Positions 1 to 7,112 of a stretch of DNA of 15,447 nt are shown piece after piece (positions within the stretch are counted from its first letter, which is position 1; each line of letters starts with the position of its first letter). This DNA is from Alphaproteobacteria bacterium. Lineage in GTDB: Bacteria; Pseudomonadota; Alphaproteobacteria; Rickettsiales; UBA998. The notes beneath the pieces are model-generated. The model saw nothing but the letters and a program-made list of their open reading frames with translations, ran no database searches and was not told the origin of the DNA. The stretch lies in the NCBI GenBank assembly GCA_021730835.1, contig JAKFYP010000223.1, positions 1 through 15,447 of the forward strand, given 5' to 3'. The position numbers and the translations under genes were made by a program.

Positions 1-141
1 AGATTATCCGAAGCCTGTCCGGCGGTCGAAGGCGCAAGTCCTGTGCCAGCGGCAATGGAGGAGATCAGCCGGGAGCATCCGGTTAGCCCCGCACCCGTAC
101 CTCCGCAGCCAGCTTCTGGCCCAAAACGGAGTCTCCAATAA
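1..141 (+). CDS. possible 3' end of a truncated upstream gene
   Basis: Frame 1 is open from the window edge to a TAA at 139-141, giving 46 residues with no start in view. The visible tail is rich in Pro, Ala and Glu (for example PVSPAPVPPQPASGP), as in a disordered C-terminus. No domain is visible and I do not recognise the protein. Such a short open stretch at an edge can occur by chance in sequence of this GC content. The case rests on the open frame and on the low-complexity tail being followed by a more AT-rich, apparently non-coding stretch (about 142-233) before the next gene. Confidence 0.3.
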   Translation, partial: RLSEACPAVEGASPVPAAMEEISREHPVSPAPVPPQPASGPKRSLQ

Positions 142-202
142 ACAAGGGTACAGGTCGCAACGGATAAGCATCGCCTTTTGGATTCTTTATATATCGCATG
201 CC

Positions 203-233
203 TTGCAACCCTTGGGCCGGTGGCCTATATAAA
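203..233 (+). promoter_or_regulatory. possible sigma70-type promoter for the permease gene
   Basis: TTGCAA (203-208) is followed 17 bases later by an AT-only run, TATATAAA (226-233), which contains TATAAA. Transcription would begin about 10-15 bases before the ATG at 254. That gives a very short leader with only a G-run (234-238) in place of a clear ribosome binding site. The assignment rests on spacing and partial consensus match only. Confidence 0.3.
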
Positions 234-253
234 GGGGGTATCGGCGATGTTTC

Positions 254-1303
254 ATGAACGATTCCTGCCACGTCCAGCCCTGCCATAATACGAAAAAGCG
301 CCGTTTCGACTGGCTGCTTTGGGGTTCGGGCGGGCTGGTGGCCGCCGGTTACCTGCTGCATGTTTTCGCCGTTTCCCTGCCTGGTCCGCTTACCCTGTAC
401 GCCGATTCGTCCTATCATCTGATGAACCGCATGTGGTGGGGGCTGGCGCTGGGGATCCTGTTCGTCGGGCTGCTCAGCCATGTGCCTCGGGAATTCGTAC
501 TCTCCCTGCTGGGGCGTGGCGGGACGATCAGCGGCATCCTGCGGGCGACGCTGGCCGGAACGTTGCTCGATTTATGCAGCCACGGCATTTTGCTGGTCGG
601 CATGAAGCTCTATGAGCGCGGGGCGAGTATCGGGCAGGTGATGGCGTTTCTGATCGCCAGCCCGTGGAACTCCCTGTCGCTGACCATTATTCTCATTTCA
701 CTGACCGGCTGGCAGTGGACGCTGCTGCTGATTGCCATATCCGCCGGTATCGCCATTATCTCCGGGCTGGCATTCGATATGCTGGCGGCGCGGGGCATTC
801 TGCCCGCCAATCCCCACCGCATGGAAGCAGGCGGTGATTTCTCCCTGCGCCGGGAATTGGGGCATGCGCTGCGCCATTTCCGTATTTCACCGTCATTTTT
901 GTTTTCGGCCCTCTGCGGGGGCATGAAGGAATCGCGCATGATCCTGCGCTGGATTCTCCTTGGCGTCGTGCTGGCTTCGCTGTTGCGAGCCTTCGTCTCG
1001 CCCGAGGATTTCGCCGCCGCGTTCGGCCCGACGCTGGGCGGTCTTGGCCTGACCCTACTGGCGGCAACCATGATGGAAATCTGCTCGGAAGGCTCAACCC
1101 CGATTGCCGCCGATATCCTCAACCGCGCCCATGCGCCGGGCAATGCGTTTGCCTTTCTGATGGCGGGCGTCTCTACGGATTACACCGAAATCATGGCGCT
1201 GAGAGAGGGCACGCGTTCGTGGAAAATCGCCCTGTTTTTACCGCTCATCACCCTGCCGCAAATTGTTTTCGTCGCCTGGCTGATGAACAGGCTTGGGGGA
1301 TGA
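254..1303 (+). CDS. polytopic permease, PF03773 (ArsP-like/DUF318) family
   Basis: This is a 349-residue integral membrane protein with about eight to ten hydrophobic segments. Two related blocks mark the family: CSHGILLVGMKLYERGAS at about 108-125 and CSEGSTPIAADILNRAHA at about 277-294. Each begins Cys-Ser-x-Gly near a membrane segment and each is followed by a short F-L-(I/M)-A stretch. This duplicated layout is typical of the predicted permeases that include the organoarsenical exporter ArsP and SO_0444-type metal or oxyanion exporters. Before the first membrane segment lies a Cys-His-x3-Cys-His cluster (residues 5-11), which may bind metal. The substrate cannot be read from sequence, and no ars or other resistance gene sits beside it. 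It converges on aroG with 12 bases between stop codons. The ATG at 254 keeps the Cys/His cluster and gives a normal N-terminus; the ribosome binding site is weak. Confidence 0.8.
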   Translation: MNDSCHVQPCHNTKKRRFDWLLWGSGGLVAAGYLLHVFAVSLPGPLTLYADSSYHLMNRMWWGLALGILFVGLLSHVPREFVLSLLGRGGTISGILRATLAGTLLDLCSHGILLVGMKLYERGASIGQVMAFLIASPWNSLSLTIILISLTGWQWTLLLIAISAGIAIISGLAFDMLAARGILPANPHRMEAGGDFSLRRELGHALRHFRISPSFLFSALCGGMKESRMILRWILLGVVLASLLRAFVSPEDFAAAFGPTLGGLGLTLLAATMMEICSEGSTPIAADILNRAHAPGNAFAFLMAGVSTDYTEIMALREGTRSWKIALFLPLITLPQIVFVAWLMNRLGG

Positions 1304-1315
1304 TCGCTCTCACCT

Positions 1316-2692
1316 CTAATTGCGCCGCAATTCCTCGGCGATGAGAAAGGCCAGCTCAAGGCTTTGCGAGGCATTCAGGCGCGGGTCGCAATGCGTATGG
1401 TAGCGGCTGCCCAGATCCACCTCGGAGATGGCCTGCGCCCCGCCGAGGCATTCGGTAACATCCTGCCCGGTCATCTCGAAATGCACGCCGCCCGCATAGG
1501 TTCCCTCCGCCTTGTGGATGGCGAAGAACGACCGCACCTCGGAGAGAATATCGGTAAATTTACGGGTTTTGTAGCCGTTGGGCGATTTGATGGTGTTGCC
1601 GTGCATGGGATCGCACGACCAGATAATCCGGCGGCCCTCTTCTTTGAGTTTGCGCACCAGCCCGGGCAGCGCATCGCCGATCTTGCCAACCCCCATACGG
1701 GCGATGAACACCAGCCTGCCCGCCTCGTTATCCGGGTTGAGCGCATCGAATAACCGCAATAGTTCATCGGGACTCATCGAGGGGCCGACCTTGCAGCCGA
1801 TCGGGTTGGCGATGCCGCGCATATATTCGACATGCGCTTCCTCAAGGTTGCGGGTGCGCTCACCGATCCACAGCATATGGGCCGAGCAGGCGTAATATTT
1901 CCCGTCATCGTCGTTTTGGCGGGTCAGCGCCTCCTCGTAGGGCAGCAGCAACCCCTCATGCGAAGTGAACACATCGGCTTCCGAAAGCTGGCGCACGGTA
2001 TCGGGCGTCAGGCCGCACGCCCTGACGAAAGAAACGCATTCGCCGATACGCTCAACTACCGATTGAAACCGTTTGCTCTGGCTCGAATGTTCGATAAAAT
2101 CGGTGTTCCAGCGGGTGATGGTATCAACCGAGGCGAAACTGCCGGAAAACAGGGCGCGCAGAAAATTCAGCGTTGCTCCGGACTGGTAATAGCTTTGCAG
2201 CAGGCGCTCAGGATCGGCCTGCCTTGGGCCTTTCTCGAACTCCATCGCGTTGACCATATCGCCCCGGTAACTCGGCAATTCCACGCCGCCGATTTTCTCC
2301 GTGCCGTCCGAGCGCGGCTTGGCGAACTGCCCGGCAATCCGCCCGACCTTGACCACCGGCTTGCCCGCACCATACATCAGCGCCATGGTCATTTGCAGCA
2401 TCACCCGGGCGAAGGCGCGCAAATTCGCCTCATTGTATTCGGCGAAACTCTCGGCGCAATCGCCACCTTGCAGCAGGAACGCCCGGCCCGCCGCCACCTC
2501 GGCCAGTTGGCGCTTCAGCCGGTTTGCCTCACTCGGCGAGGTCAGCGGCGGCACGCTTTTGAGCTTATCCTCAACCGCCCTTAATCCTTTTTCATCAAGG
2601 TAATCCGGCTGCTGGCGAATCGGCAGCGCCCGCCAGCTCGCCGGACTCCATGCCTGTCCGGATACCTTTTTTTTCTTTACCGTTGGCGTCAT
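1316..2692 (-). CDS. aroG: class II 3-deoxy-7-phosphoheptulonate (DAHP) synthase
   Basis: This enzyme condenses phosphoenolpyruvate and erythrose-4-phosphate to DAHP, the first step of the shikimate pathway, in the cytoplasm. The 458-residue product carries the class II (plant/mycobacterial type) signature throughout. The metal-binding positions all appear in context: Cys79 in LQGGDCAESF, His364 in CDPMHGNT, Glu406 in HFEMTGQDVTEC and Asp436 in HCDPRLNASQ. Substrate-binding stretches include KVGRIAGQFAKPRS (about 115-128), SHEGLLLPYE and PIGCKVGPS. The frame stays open for 61 more codons upstream, but that part overlaps the neighbouring gene and looks unlike the family. ATG at 2692 gives the usual family length, so I chose it. 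Its ribosome binding site is weak. The gene follows an unrecognised minus-strand gene after 124 bases and may have its own promoter there. Feedback regulation cannot be judged from sequence. The symbol is used loosely, as class II enzymes are named variously. Confidence 0.95.
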   Translation of the reverse strand: MTPTVKKKKVSGQAWSPASWRALPIRQQPDYLDEKGLRAVEDKLKSVPPLTSPSEANRLKRQLAEVAAGRAFLLQGGDCAESFAEYNEANLRAFARVMLQMTMALMYGAGKPVVKVGRIAGQFAKPRSDGTEKIGGVELPSYRGDMVNAMEFEKGPRQADPERLLQSYYQSGATLNFLRALFSGSFASVDTITRWNTDFIEHSSQSKRFQSVVERIGECVSFVRACGLTPDTVRQLSEADVFTSHEGLLLPYEEALTRQNDDDGKYYACSAHMLWIGERTRNLEEAHVEYMRGIANPIGCKVGPSMSPDELLRLFDALNPDNEAGRLVFIARMGVGKIGDALPGLVRKLKEEGRRIIWSCDPMHGNTIKSPNGYKTRKFTDILSEVRSFFAIHKAEGTYAGGVHFEMTGQDVTECLGGAQAISEVDLGSRYHTHCDPRLNASQSLELAFLIAEELRRN

Positions 2693-2718
2693 ATTAAGTA
2701 TTTGCTCAGATATCGCCT

Positions 2719-2778
2719 TTACAATCGGAGAAACGTATACACGTTCATCAGGAGAATATCCAGTGCAACCTTGTGCAT
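2719..2778 (-). CDS. possible 19-codon leader peptide upstream of aroG
   Basis: In the 124-base gap before aroG a short minus-strand frame starts at ATG 2778 and stops at TAA 2719-2721. It encodes MHKVALDILLMNVYTFLRL and ends 26 bases before the aroG start. It has one Tyr and one Phe near its end, which recalls attenuator leader peptides of aromatic amino-acid genes. However, the aromatic codons are not in a run, no terminator hairpin follows, and no good ribosome binding site precedes it. It may be a chance frame. Confidence 0.15.
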   Translation of the reverse strand: MHKVALDILLMNVYTFLRL

Positions 2779-2816
2779 GCGCGCCCACCCGTCTGCTTCG
2801 CCTACGCGAGAGAGGA

Positions 2817-3341
2817 TCAGCGGAAATGGGAATATGGCCCGCTCTCGCCATCTCCCGTTGCCAGCATGGCAACATGCGTGCGCCTACGTTGTTCCCCCTG
2901 CTTTAAGCCATGCGCCTTCTGTTCGTCATCCGCATATAAGGAAACATGCGTAGCGGTTTGTGCATCGAAGGCATTGTTCAGCAACCGCTTTTCATCCCGG
3001 GACAAAGATGCATTCATTAGTTTGAACGCGGCATTTATGTGCATCAGGGTGTCCCGATCCGTTAATCTCAGTTCGTTTCTCCTGAGTTGCGACACAAAGC
3101 CGTGTCCGTGTTTCTCATAGTCTCTTTCCAGCGCCTCAAACAGCACCTCATCGACCATATCATCACCATGCCTGGGCGGGGATCCTATCAGCTTATCCTT
3201 TGGCCGCCCAAAATTACTGGTTTGCATGCATTCCACCACTCTACGCTCAAATTCCTCCACATCCAGACCCTTCTGTTCCAGAAGCCCGGTTAGTACCTGC
3301 CCAAGATTTTGCCGCTCCGTTTCTTCCATGACTGCGTTCAT
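2817..3341 (-). CDS. hypothetical protein, charged and soluble
   Basis: I do not recognise this protein. From ATG 3341 it has 174 residues, no signal peptide and no membrane segment. It is rich in charged residues and looks mostly helical: an acidic N-terminal part (MNAVMEETERQNLGQV), a middle with DDMVDEVLFEALERDYEKHG, then RRNELRLTDRDTLMHINAAF and a basic tail. The frame extends upstream to ATG 3371 and 3377 and a TTG at 3380, but none of those has a ribosome binding site. ATG 3341 has GGAAAAGG (3351-3358) nine bases upstream, so I prefer it. Base composition looks poorer in GC than in the flanking genes. It lies upstream of aroG on the same strand and diverges from the Cache kinase-like gene. 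It could be a lineage-specific gene; a role in aromatic synthesis is not implied. Confidence 0.55.
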   Translation of the reverse strand: MNAVMEETERQNLGQVLTGLLEQKGLDVEEFERRVVECMQTSNFGRPKDKLIGSPPRHGDDMVDEVLFEALERDYEKHGHGFVSQLRRNELRLTDRDTLMHINAAFKLMNASLSRDEKRLLNNAFDAQTATHVSLYADDEQKAHGLKQGEQRRRTHVAMLATGDGESGPYSHFR

Positions 3342-3576
3342 CGCCTTTCGCCTTTTCCGGTTAGTAAGCATTTTCATCAAAATCTATACTTTATATTAAC
3401 TATTTTCCTTACCGGTGTCTATTTGAAAAATGCAGACGGCAAATTAAAGCGAAACGTTGCCGGATGAACAAAATCCAGTCCGATTTCCCGTAATCTCACC
3501 CGACGCAATAATGGAAATTTGATTCATGCTTCCGCTTGCTGTAGGCTGATGTGTCCGGGTTTGGCATGCGATTACG
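3342..3576. promoter_or_regulatory. AT-rich divergent intergenic region
   Basis: This stretch of about 235 bases separates two divergent genes and must hold any promoters they have. On the minus strand, TATAAA- and TATAGA-like boxes fall at about 3382-3394, just upstream of the 3377 ATG, without a convincing -35 partner. On the plus strand, TTGATT (3519-3524) is followed after 17 bases by the poor -10 match TAGGCT. I see no clear operator, riboswitch, terminator or small RNA gene. Confidence 0.3.
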
Positions 3577-5469
3577 ATGACCAGCAAAAAACACTACTAC
3601 TCACTGTCGCGGGATTTCACGCTGCTTGCCCTTGCGGTACTACTGGCGACTTTGACATTAAGCGCTTGGATTACATGGGCAACATTTGCCGATAACGCCA
3701 TTCGCACCACGGAATATCTGAAACGCGAAGCTGATCGGATCGACCGGGCGCTGGCCGTGGAGATGGAGAATGCCGGGTATCTTCTTGAATCGCTGGGCCG
3801 TCAAATTAGCCGCACCGGCGTACGGAATACCGATGAAATCGCCAGATTGCTCAATGCTTTCGATAATCCGGCCAAGGGAAATATGCTGATTTCCTGGGCA
3901 ACGCCGGGGCAATTCGCGATTATTGCCAGCAATAAGGGCGTGCTGAAGAAATACGTCGATGTTTCGGATCGGGATTACATCAAGAAAGCGCTGGCGGAGC
4001 CGTGGAAACCGCAAATGGGGCGTCCCGTTATCGGGCGCATCACCCAGAAGCGCGTTCTTCCCATGGCGCTGGGCCTGACCAATCTTGACGGAGAATTTAT
4101 CGGAACCCTGATTATCACTTTAAACGTTCATGAGCTGACCCGGGAAATACGACGGCAACTGCATGACCAGCATGTACATTTTATGGTGCTGAGCACCACG
4201 ATGATTCCTCTGACGGAAACTGCGGATGAGAACGCTCCCGTTTCCGGCGGCATCCTCTCGGCGGACCGACTCAGTGATATCGATTTTTCGGATGACCCGG
4301 CCCGCCTGATTTCCAGACCCATCATAACCAATAACAAACAACCCTATCTTTATTATAAAGCTTCTTCCGTCTATCCTTACCTCACCTATATAGGATCATC
4401 CGAGGGAATTGATGAGCGGAAATTATCCGGCCTTTTGATTCCACGGCTGGCACAAGCGGCAGGCATGGCGATCTTCCTGTTGCTGTTGCTTTGGATCGTG
4501 CGGATACGCGTCCTCAGACCAATAGAGACACTCAGCGAGTATACCGCCATGATTACCCGTGGAAAACCTCCGCAATGGCAGGATCAGCCTGGGCCGGAGG
4601 AAATAGGCAAGCTGGCGGGTGAAATCAAGAAAATTGGGCAGTATTTCAGGGAGCGCCATCAGATCGAAGAGGAATTATTAATCAAAAACCATTATCTCGG
4701 ACGCGTAAGGGAAACCGCGCAAATCATGAATCTCTCGCGCACACGATTCCTCGATATGATCGCCACCGAGCTTGGCAAGCATCTCTCCCAGATACAGGGA
4801 CAGATCGAACAATTACGCAACCTGCCGCATGAGAAAAAAGATCCCTGGCTGCGTCCGGCGCATGAAATCAATAAACACAGCGTAGAGCTACAACGCATGA
4901 TCGCGGATATCCGTACCGTATCCAGACTTGAGCAGGACAGCCTGTTGCTTCATGAGTCGCCGGTCAACGTATCGCAGGTGATACATCGCGCTATCCGCAA
5001 ATTTCAGGATATACCCCATCATCGGCATATCGAGTTCAAACTGAGGCTGGATGAAAAGCTGCCCAAGCTACTCATCGACGAAGACCGTTTTCTGCTGATA
5101 TTGATCAGTCTGTTCACGACTGCGGGAATGCAGCTTTCCCCGGGCAGCACGATCGTGGTGGAAGCGCTGACTGAGAAGACCGCGCATGGCGATGAGGAAT
5201 ACGTCTTTATGATGAAATATAACCTGCTGGATACGGAAACCAGTAACCCGGATATTGTCAGGCAGGTGTCGGAGGACAAGCGGGCGACGGATCTTGTGCT
5301 GCGTACCGAAGGGATCAATCTGGCGCTGGCGCGCATGCTGGTTATGCGTCATCAGGGTGTGATTGACATTCAGGTGTCCAGTAACAATATCTGCCGGACA
5401 TATCTGCGTTTTCCGGCAAGGCGCATTCATCGCCCGCGCCGCAAACCCGTTGATGAAACCGAGGGATAA
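3577..5469 (+). CDS. Cache-HAMP membrane histidine-kinase-like protein with a degenerate catalytic core (pseudokinase)
   Basis: The 630-residue product has a membrane segment at about 14-36, an extracytoplasmic Cache-type sensor at about 45-275 (with YVDVSDRDYIKKAL and RVLPMALGLTNLDGEFIGTL), a second membrane segment at about 288-310 and a HAMP-like linker to about 365. A HisKA-like helix pair (about 386-450) and an ATPase-like domain (about 463-615) follow. Class I kinases read FLxxxSHELRTPL; here the stretch is FLDMIATELGKHL, so Thr397 (codon 4765-4767) replaces the phospho-accepting His. In the N-box, DEDRFLLILISLFTTAG has Thr515 where Asn should bind Mg-ATP. No DxGxG is visible, and the G2 region reads EGINLALARMLVMRHQG rather than GxGLGL. 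Fold-defining positions remain and the frame is intact, so this reads as a pseudokinase rather than a decaying gene. It probably senses a small ligand and signals by binding a partner. The start lacks a strong ribosome binding site. It converges on motB with 29 bases between stops. Confidence 0.85.
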   Translation: MTSKKHYYSLSRDFTLLALAVLLATLTLSAWITWATFADNAIRTTEYLKREADRIDRALAVEMENAGYLLESLGRQISRTGVRNTDEIARLLNAFDNPAKGNMLISWATPGQFAIIASNKGVLKKYVDVSDRDYIKKALAEPWKPQMGRPVIGRITQKRVLPMALGLTNLDGEFIGTLIITLNVHELTREIRRQLHDQHVHFMVLSTTMIPLTETADENAPVSGGILSADRLSDIDFSDDPARLISRPIITNNKQPYLYYKASSVYPYLTYIGSSEGIDERKLSGLLIPRLAQAAGMAIFLLLLLWIVRIRVLRPIETLSEYTAMITRGKPPQWQDQPGPEEIGKLAGEIKKIGQYFRERHQIEEELLIKNHYLGRVRETAQIMNLSRTRFLDMIATELGKHLSQIQGQIEQLRNLPHEKKDPWLRPAHEINKHSVELQRMIADIRTVSRLEQDSLLLHESPVNVSQVIHRAIRKFQDIPHHRHIEFKLRLDEKLPKLLIDEDRFLLILISLFTTAGMQLSPGSTIVVEALTEKTAHGDEEYVFMMKYNLLDTETSNPDIVRQVSEDKRATDLVLRTEGINLALARMLVMRHQGVIDIQVSSNNICRTYLRFPARRIHRPRRKPVDETEG

Positions 5470-5498
5470 ATACACATCAGCGGTGAGTTCCGGCAGGC

Positions 5499-6170
5499 TT
5501 AATCGCGCCGCTCGATGCGTACCACAACCCGGCGGTTCAACTCCCGATTCTCTTCAATCGGATTGCCCATCTGATCGAGATTAGGCACTTTCGGCTCGGC
5601 GTCAGCCAGCCCGGCGACGCGCATTTTTTCCTTCTCCTGCCCCTTGTCCACCAGAAAGCGTACCACGCTTGACGCCCTGCCCGCCGACAGCTCCCAGTTG
5701 GAGGGAAAGCGCACGCTCTTGATCGGCGCATCGTCGGTATGACCCTCCACCTCAACAATATAATCCTCGGCATCGAACTGGCTGAGGATCGTACCCATCT
5801 CCTCCAGCATCGGGATAGCCTCCGGCTTGAACGTCGCGGAGCCTGAGAGAAAAAACGAACTGGAAGCCAGCTCCAGCATAATGCCTTTGTCGGTTTCCTC
5901 AACCGACATGGAATCTTCCATACCTGCCTGCGAGGACATCTCAGCCACCATTTCCTGCATCTGCTCAAAGAGATCGGTAAACGACTGCTCAGCCGGTTGA
6001 TCCGAGAACGACTCGAACATGCCATCAAGCTTTTCCACATCGGACTGGCTCGGCTCGGCAACGGTGATGAGGAGCACGAAAAAGCATAAAAGCAGGCACA
6101 CCACGTCGCAGAACGTGCCCATCCATTCTTCGTCTTCGGGCGGCGGCGGGGGTTTTTTCTTGAAAGACAT
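5499..6170 (-). CDS. motB: flagellar stator protein MotB (PomB-like), OmpA-type peptidoglycan-binding
   Basis: MotB anchors the stator to peptidoglycan and carries the ion-binding Asp of the flagellar motor. The 223-residue product begins with a Pro-rich cytoplasmic tail, then one membrane segment (about 16-38) reading WMGTFCDVVCLLLCFFVLL. Asp22 aligns with the essential Asp of MotB/PomB. An acidic stretch after the membrane may act as plug and linker. The OmpA/MotB domain follows, with EVEGHTDDAPI (about 140-150), NWELSAGRASSVVRFL (158-173) and the closing NRELNRRVVVRI (208-219). It is shorter than classical MotB or PomB (about 300 residues), mainly in the linker. Proton versus sodium use cannot be decided. 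The start at 6170 has GAGG about four bases upstream and lies 15 bases after the motA stop, as expected for a motAB operon. Confidence 0.92.
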   Translation of the reverse strand: MSFKKKPPPPPEDEEWMGTFCDVVCLLLCFFVLLITVAEPSQSDVEKLDGMFESFSDQPAEQSFTDLFEQMQEMVAEMSSQAGMEDSMSVEETDKGIMLELASSSFFLSGSATFKPEAIPMLEEMGTILSQFDAEDYIVEVEGHTDDAPIKSVRFPSNWELSAGRASSVVRFLVDKGQEKEKMRVAGLADAEPKVPNLDQMGNPIEENRELNRRVVVRIERRD

Positions 6171-6185
6171 AACGCCTCGGCGGGC

Positions 6186-6983
6186 TTATTTGCCCATTTG
6201 CTTGTCGATATTGAAATGAATCGAGGGATCGAGGAAGCTGTTGAGGCGATCCTGCATGAAACGCGGCCCGCGTTTTTCGGCCAGCATCAGCAGCCCTTCC
6301 GCCACGAGATAATTACGAAACCGCTGGATTTCTTCCTTTTGCTGGAGCTTGTTCGCCGCCGGAAGATAAAACAGCCGGGCGAATACGATCCCGTAAAGCG
6401 TGGTAATCAGCGCCAGAGAAAGGCCGGAGCCGATGGCGCTCATATCCGCGCCGAAATTCTGGAGCATCACCACGAGGCCGACCAGCGTTCCGATCATCCC
6501 GAAAGCGGGCGAGGTACTGGCCATCATGCGCAACACCTGCACCGGAACCGTTCTGCGCTCAAACTCGGATTCCACCGCCGTTTCCATCATGGCGCGCAAA
6601 TCCTCAGGCTTATGCGCGGTCATGACTACGGTGAGGCAATAATCGAGCAACCCATCGTCGTTTTGCAAGCTTTTGATCTCGTTCTCCAGCGCGGGCAAGC
6701 CCTTTTGCTGAACCAGATACGCCCATTTGATCAGGCGCATGATTTCGGTATTCAGCCCCTCCCGGGTGGATTTGGGTTTTCTGAACATCCAGCCGATGGT
6801 TTTGAACGCTAAAATAACATAGCGCGACTGGTAACTCATGAAGGCTGAGGCAACCGTGCCCCCCAGTACCATCAGAAGACTGGGCCAGTCCACGAACGTA
6901 CCGTATTGATCCGTACTCATGGCAATCGAGCCTAAGAACAGGACAAGCCCTAAGAGGAAACCGAAAAGTGAAGAAAGTGACAT
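6186..6983 (-). CDS. motA: flagellar stator protein MotA (PomA-like)
   Basis: MotA and MotB form the inner-membrane ion channel that drives flagellar rotation. The 265-residue product has four membrane segments, at about 4-24, 33-50, 150-175 and 185-207, with a large cytoplasmic loop between the second and third. The early FVDWPSLLMVLGGT matches the PomA/LafT-type MotA start. ASTSPAFGMIGTLVGLVVML carries Pro159, and ARLFYLPAANKL carries Pro208, equivalent to the two conserved prolines needed for torque. The loop holds many charged residues that would contact FliG, but exact equivalents of the E. coli Arg and Glu pair cannot be assigned without alignment. It is the first gene of a two-gene unit with motB. 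Its promoter would lie in the hairpin-bearing gap shared with the divergent amidotransferase gene. No other flagellar gene is in view, so this is a detached stator locus. Confidence 0.93.
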   Translation of the reverse strand: MSLSSLFGFLLGLVLFLGSIAMSTDQYGTFVDWPSLLMVLGGTVASAFMSYQSRYVILAFKTIGWMFRKPKSTREGLNTEIMRLIKWAYLVQQKGLPALENEIKSLQNDDGLLDYCLTVVMTAHKPEDLRAMMETAVESEFERRTVPVQVLRMMASTSPAFGMIGTLVGLVVMLQNFGADMSAIGSGLSLALITTLYGIVFARLFYLPAANKLQQKEEIQRFRNYLVAEGLLMLAEKRGPRFMQDRLNSFLDPSIHFNIDKQMGK

Positions 6984-7018
6984 GCCGTCTTTGAACCGTT
7001 TGCTACGTGCTGACCCCT

Positions 7019-7035
7019 ACCCTCACACAGAGGGT
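7019..7035. repeat. inverted repeat upstream of motA
   Basis: ACCCTC, then ACACA, then GAGGGT form a perfect six-base-pair inverted repeat, 36 bases upstream of the motA start. It is followed by TT and a run of seven A on the plus strand. For transcription in either direction there is no proper U-tract straight after the stem, so a terminator is unlikely. An operator or a 5' leader hairpin of motA is possible. Confidence 0.45.
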
Positions 7036-7049
7036 TTAAAAAAACGTCA

Positions 7050-7068
7050 ATTGCCGTACCTCGGCAAT
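7050..7068. repeat. inverted repeat in the motA/amidotransferase divergent region
   Basis: ATTGCCG, TACCT and CGGCAAT form a perfect seven-base-pair inverted repeat with a five-base centre. It lies 14 bases from the repeat at 7019-7035, across an A-tract, and 44 bases upstream of the amidotransferase ATG. Arm length and spacing suit a dimeric DNA-binding protein's operator, but no such regulator is identified. Confidence 0.45.
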
Positions 7069-7112
7069 CGTGGCAATATAACGTATCTTGTTTTGCTTGG
7101 AAAGGATGGCGC

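Noticed and set aside
1318..1332. Perfect 15-base palindrome AATTGCGCCGCAATT as a terminator between the permease and aroG
   Set aside because: It lies in the last codons of aroG, has a one-base centre and no U-tract on either side, so it does not look like an intrinsic terminator.
1832..2584. Plus-strand open frame of 250 codons opposite aroG
   Set aside because: It lies wholly antisense to a gene with complete class II DAHP synthase motifs, and its translation shows no domain; long antisense frames are common opposite GC-rich genes.
2806..2848. Seven-base inverted repeat (GCGAGAG/CTCTCGC) near the end of the hypothetical gene
   Set aside because: The 29-base loop and the absence of a U-tract make a terminator or operator unlikely.
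2693..2875. N-terminal extension of aroG by 61 codons
   Set aside because: The extension overlaps the end of the upstream gene, is basic and unlike class II DAHP synthases, and ATG 2692 already gives the normal length.
6198..6812. Plus-strand open frame of 204 codons opposite motA
   Set aside because: motA is certain from its membrane segments and prolines; this frame is His/Arg-rich and typical of a shadow.
7045..7050. TTGACG on the minus strand as the -35 box of motA
   Set aside because: No acceptable -10 hexamer lies 16-18 bases downstream, and sigma28 and sigma54 consensus sequences are also not met.
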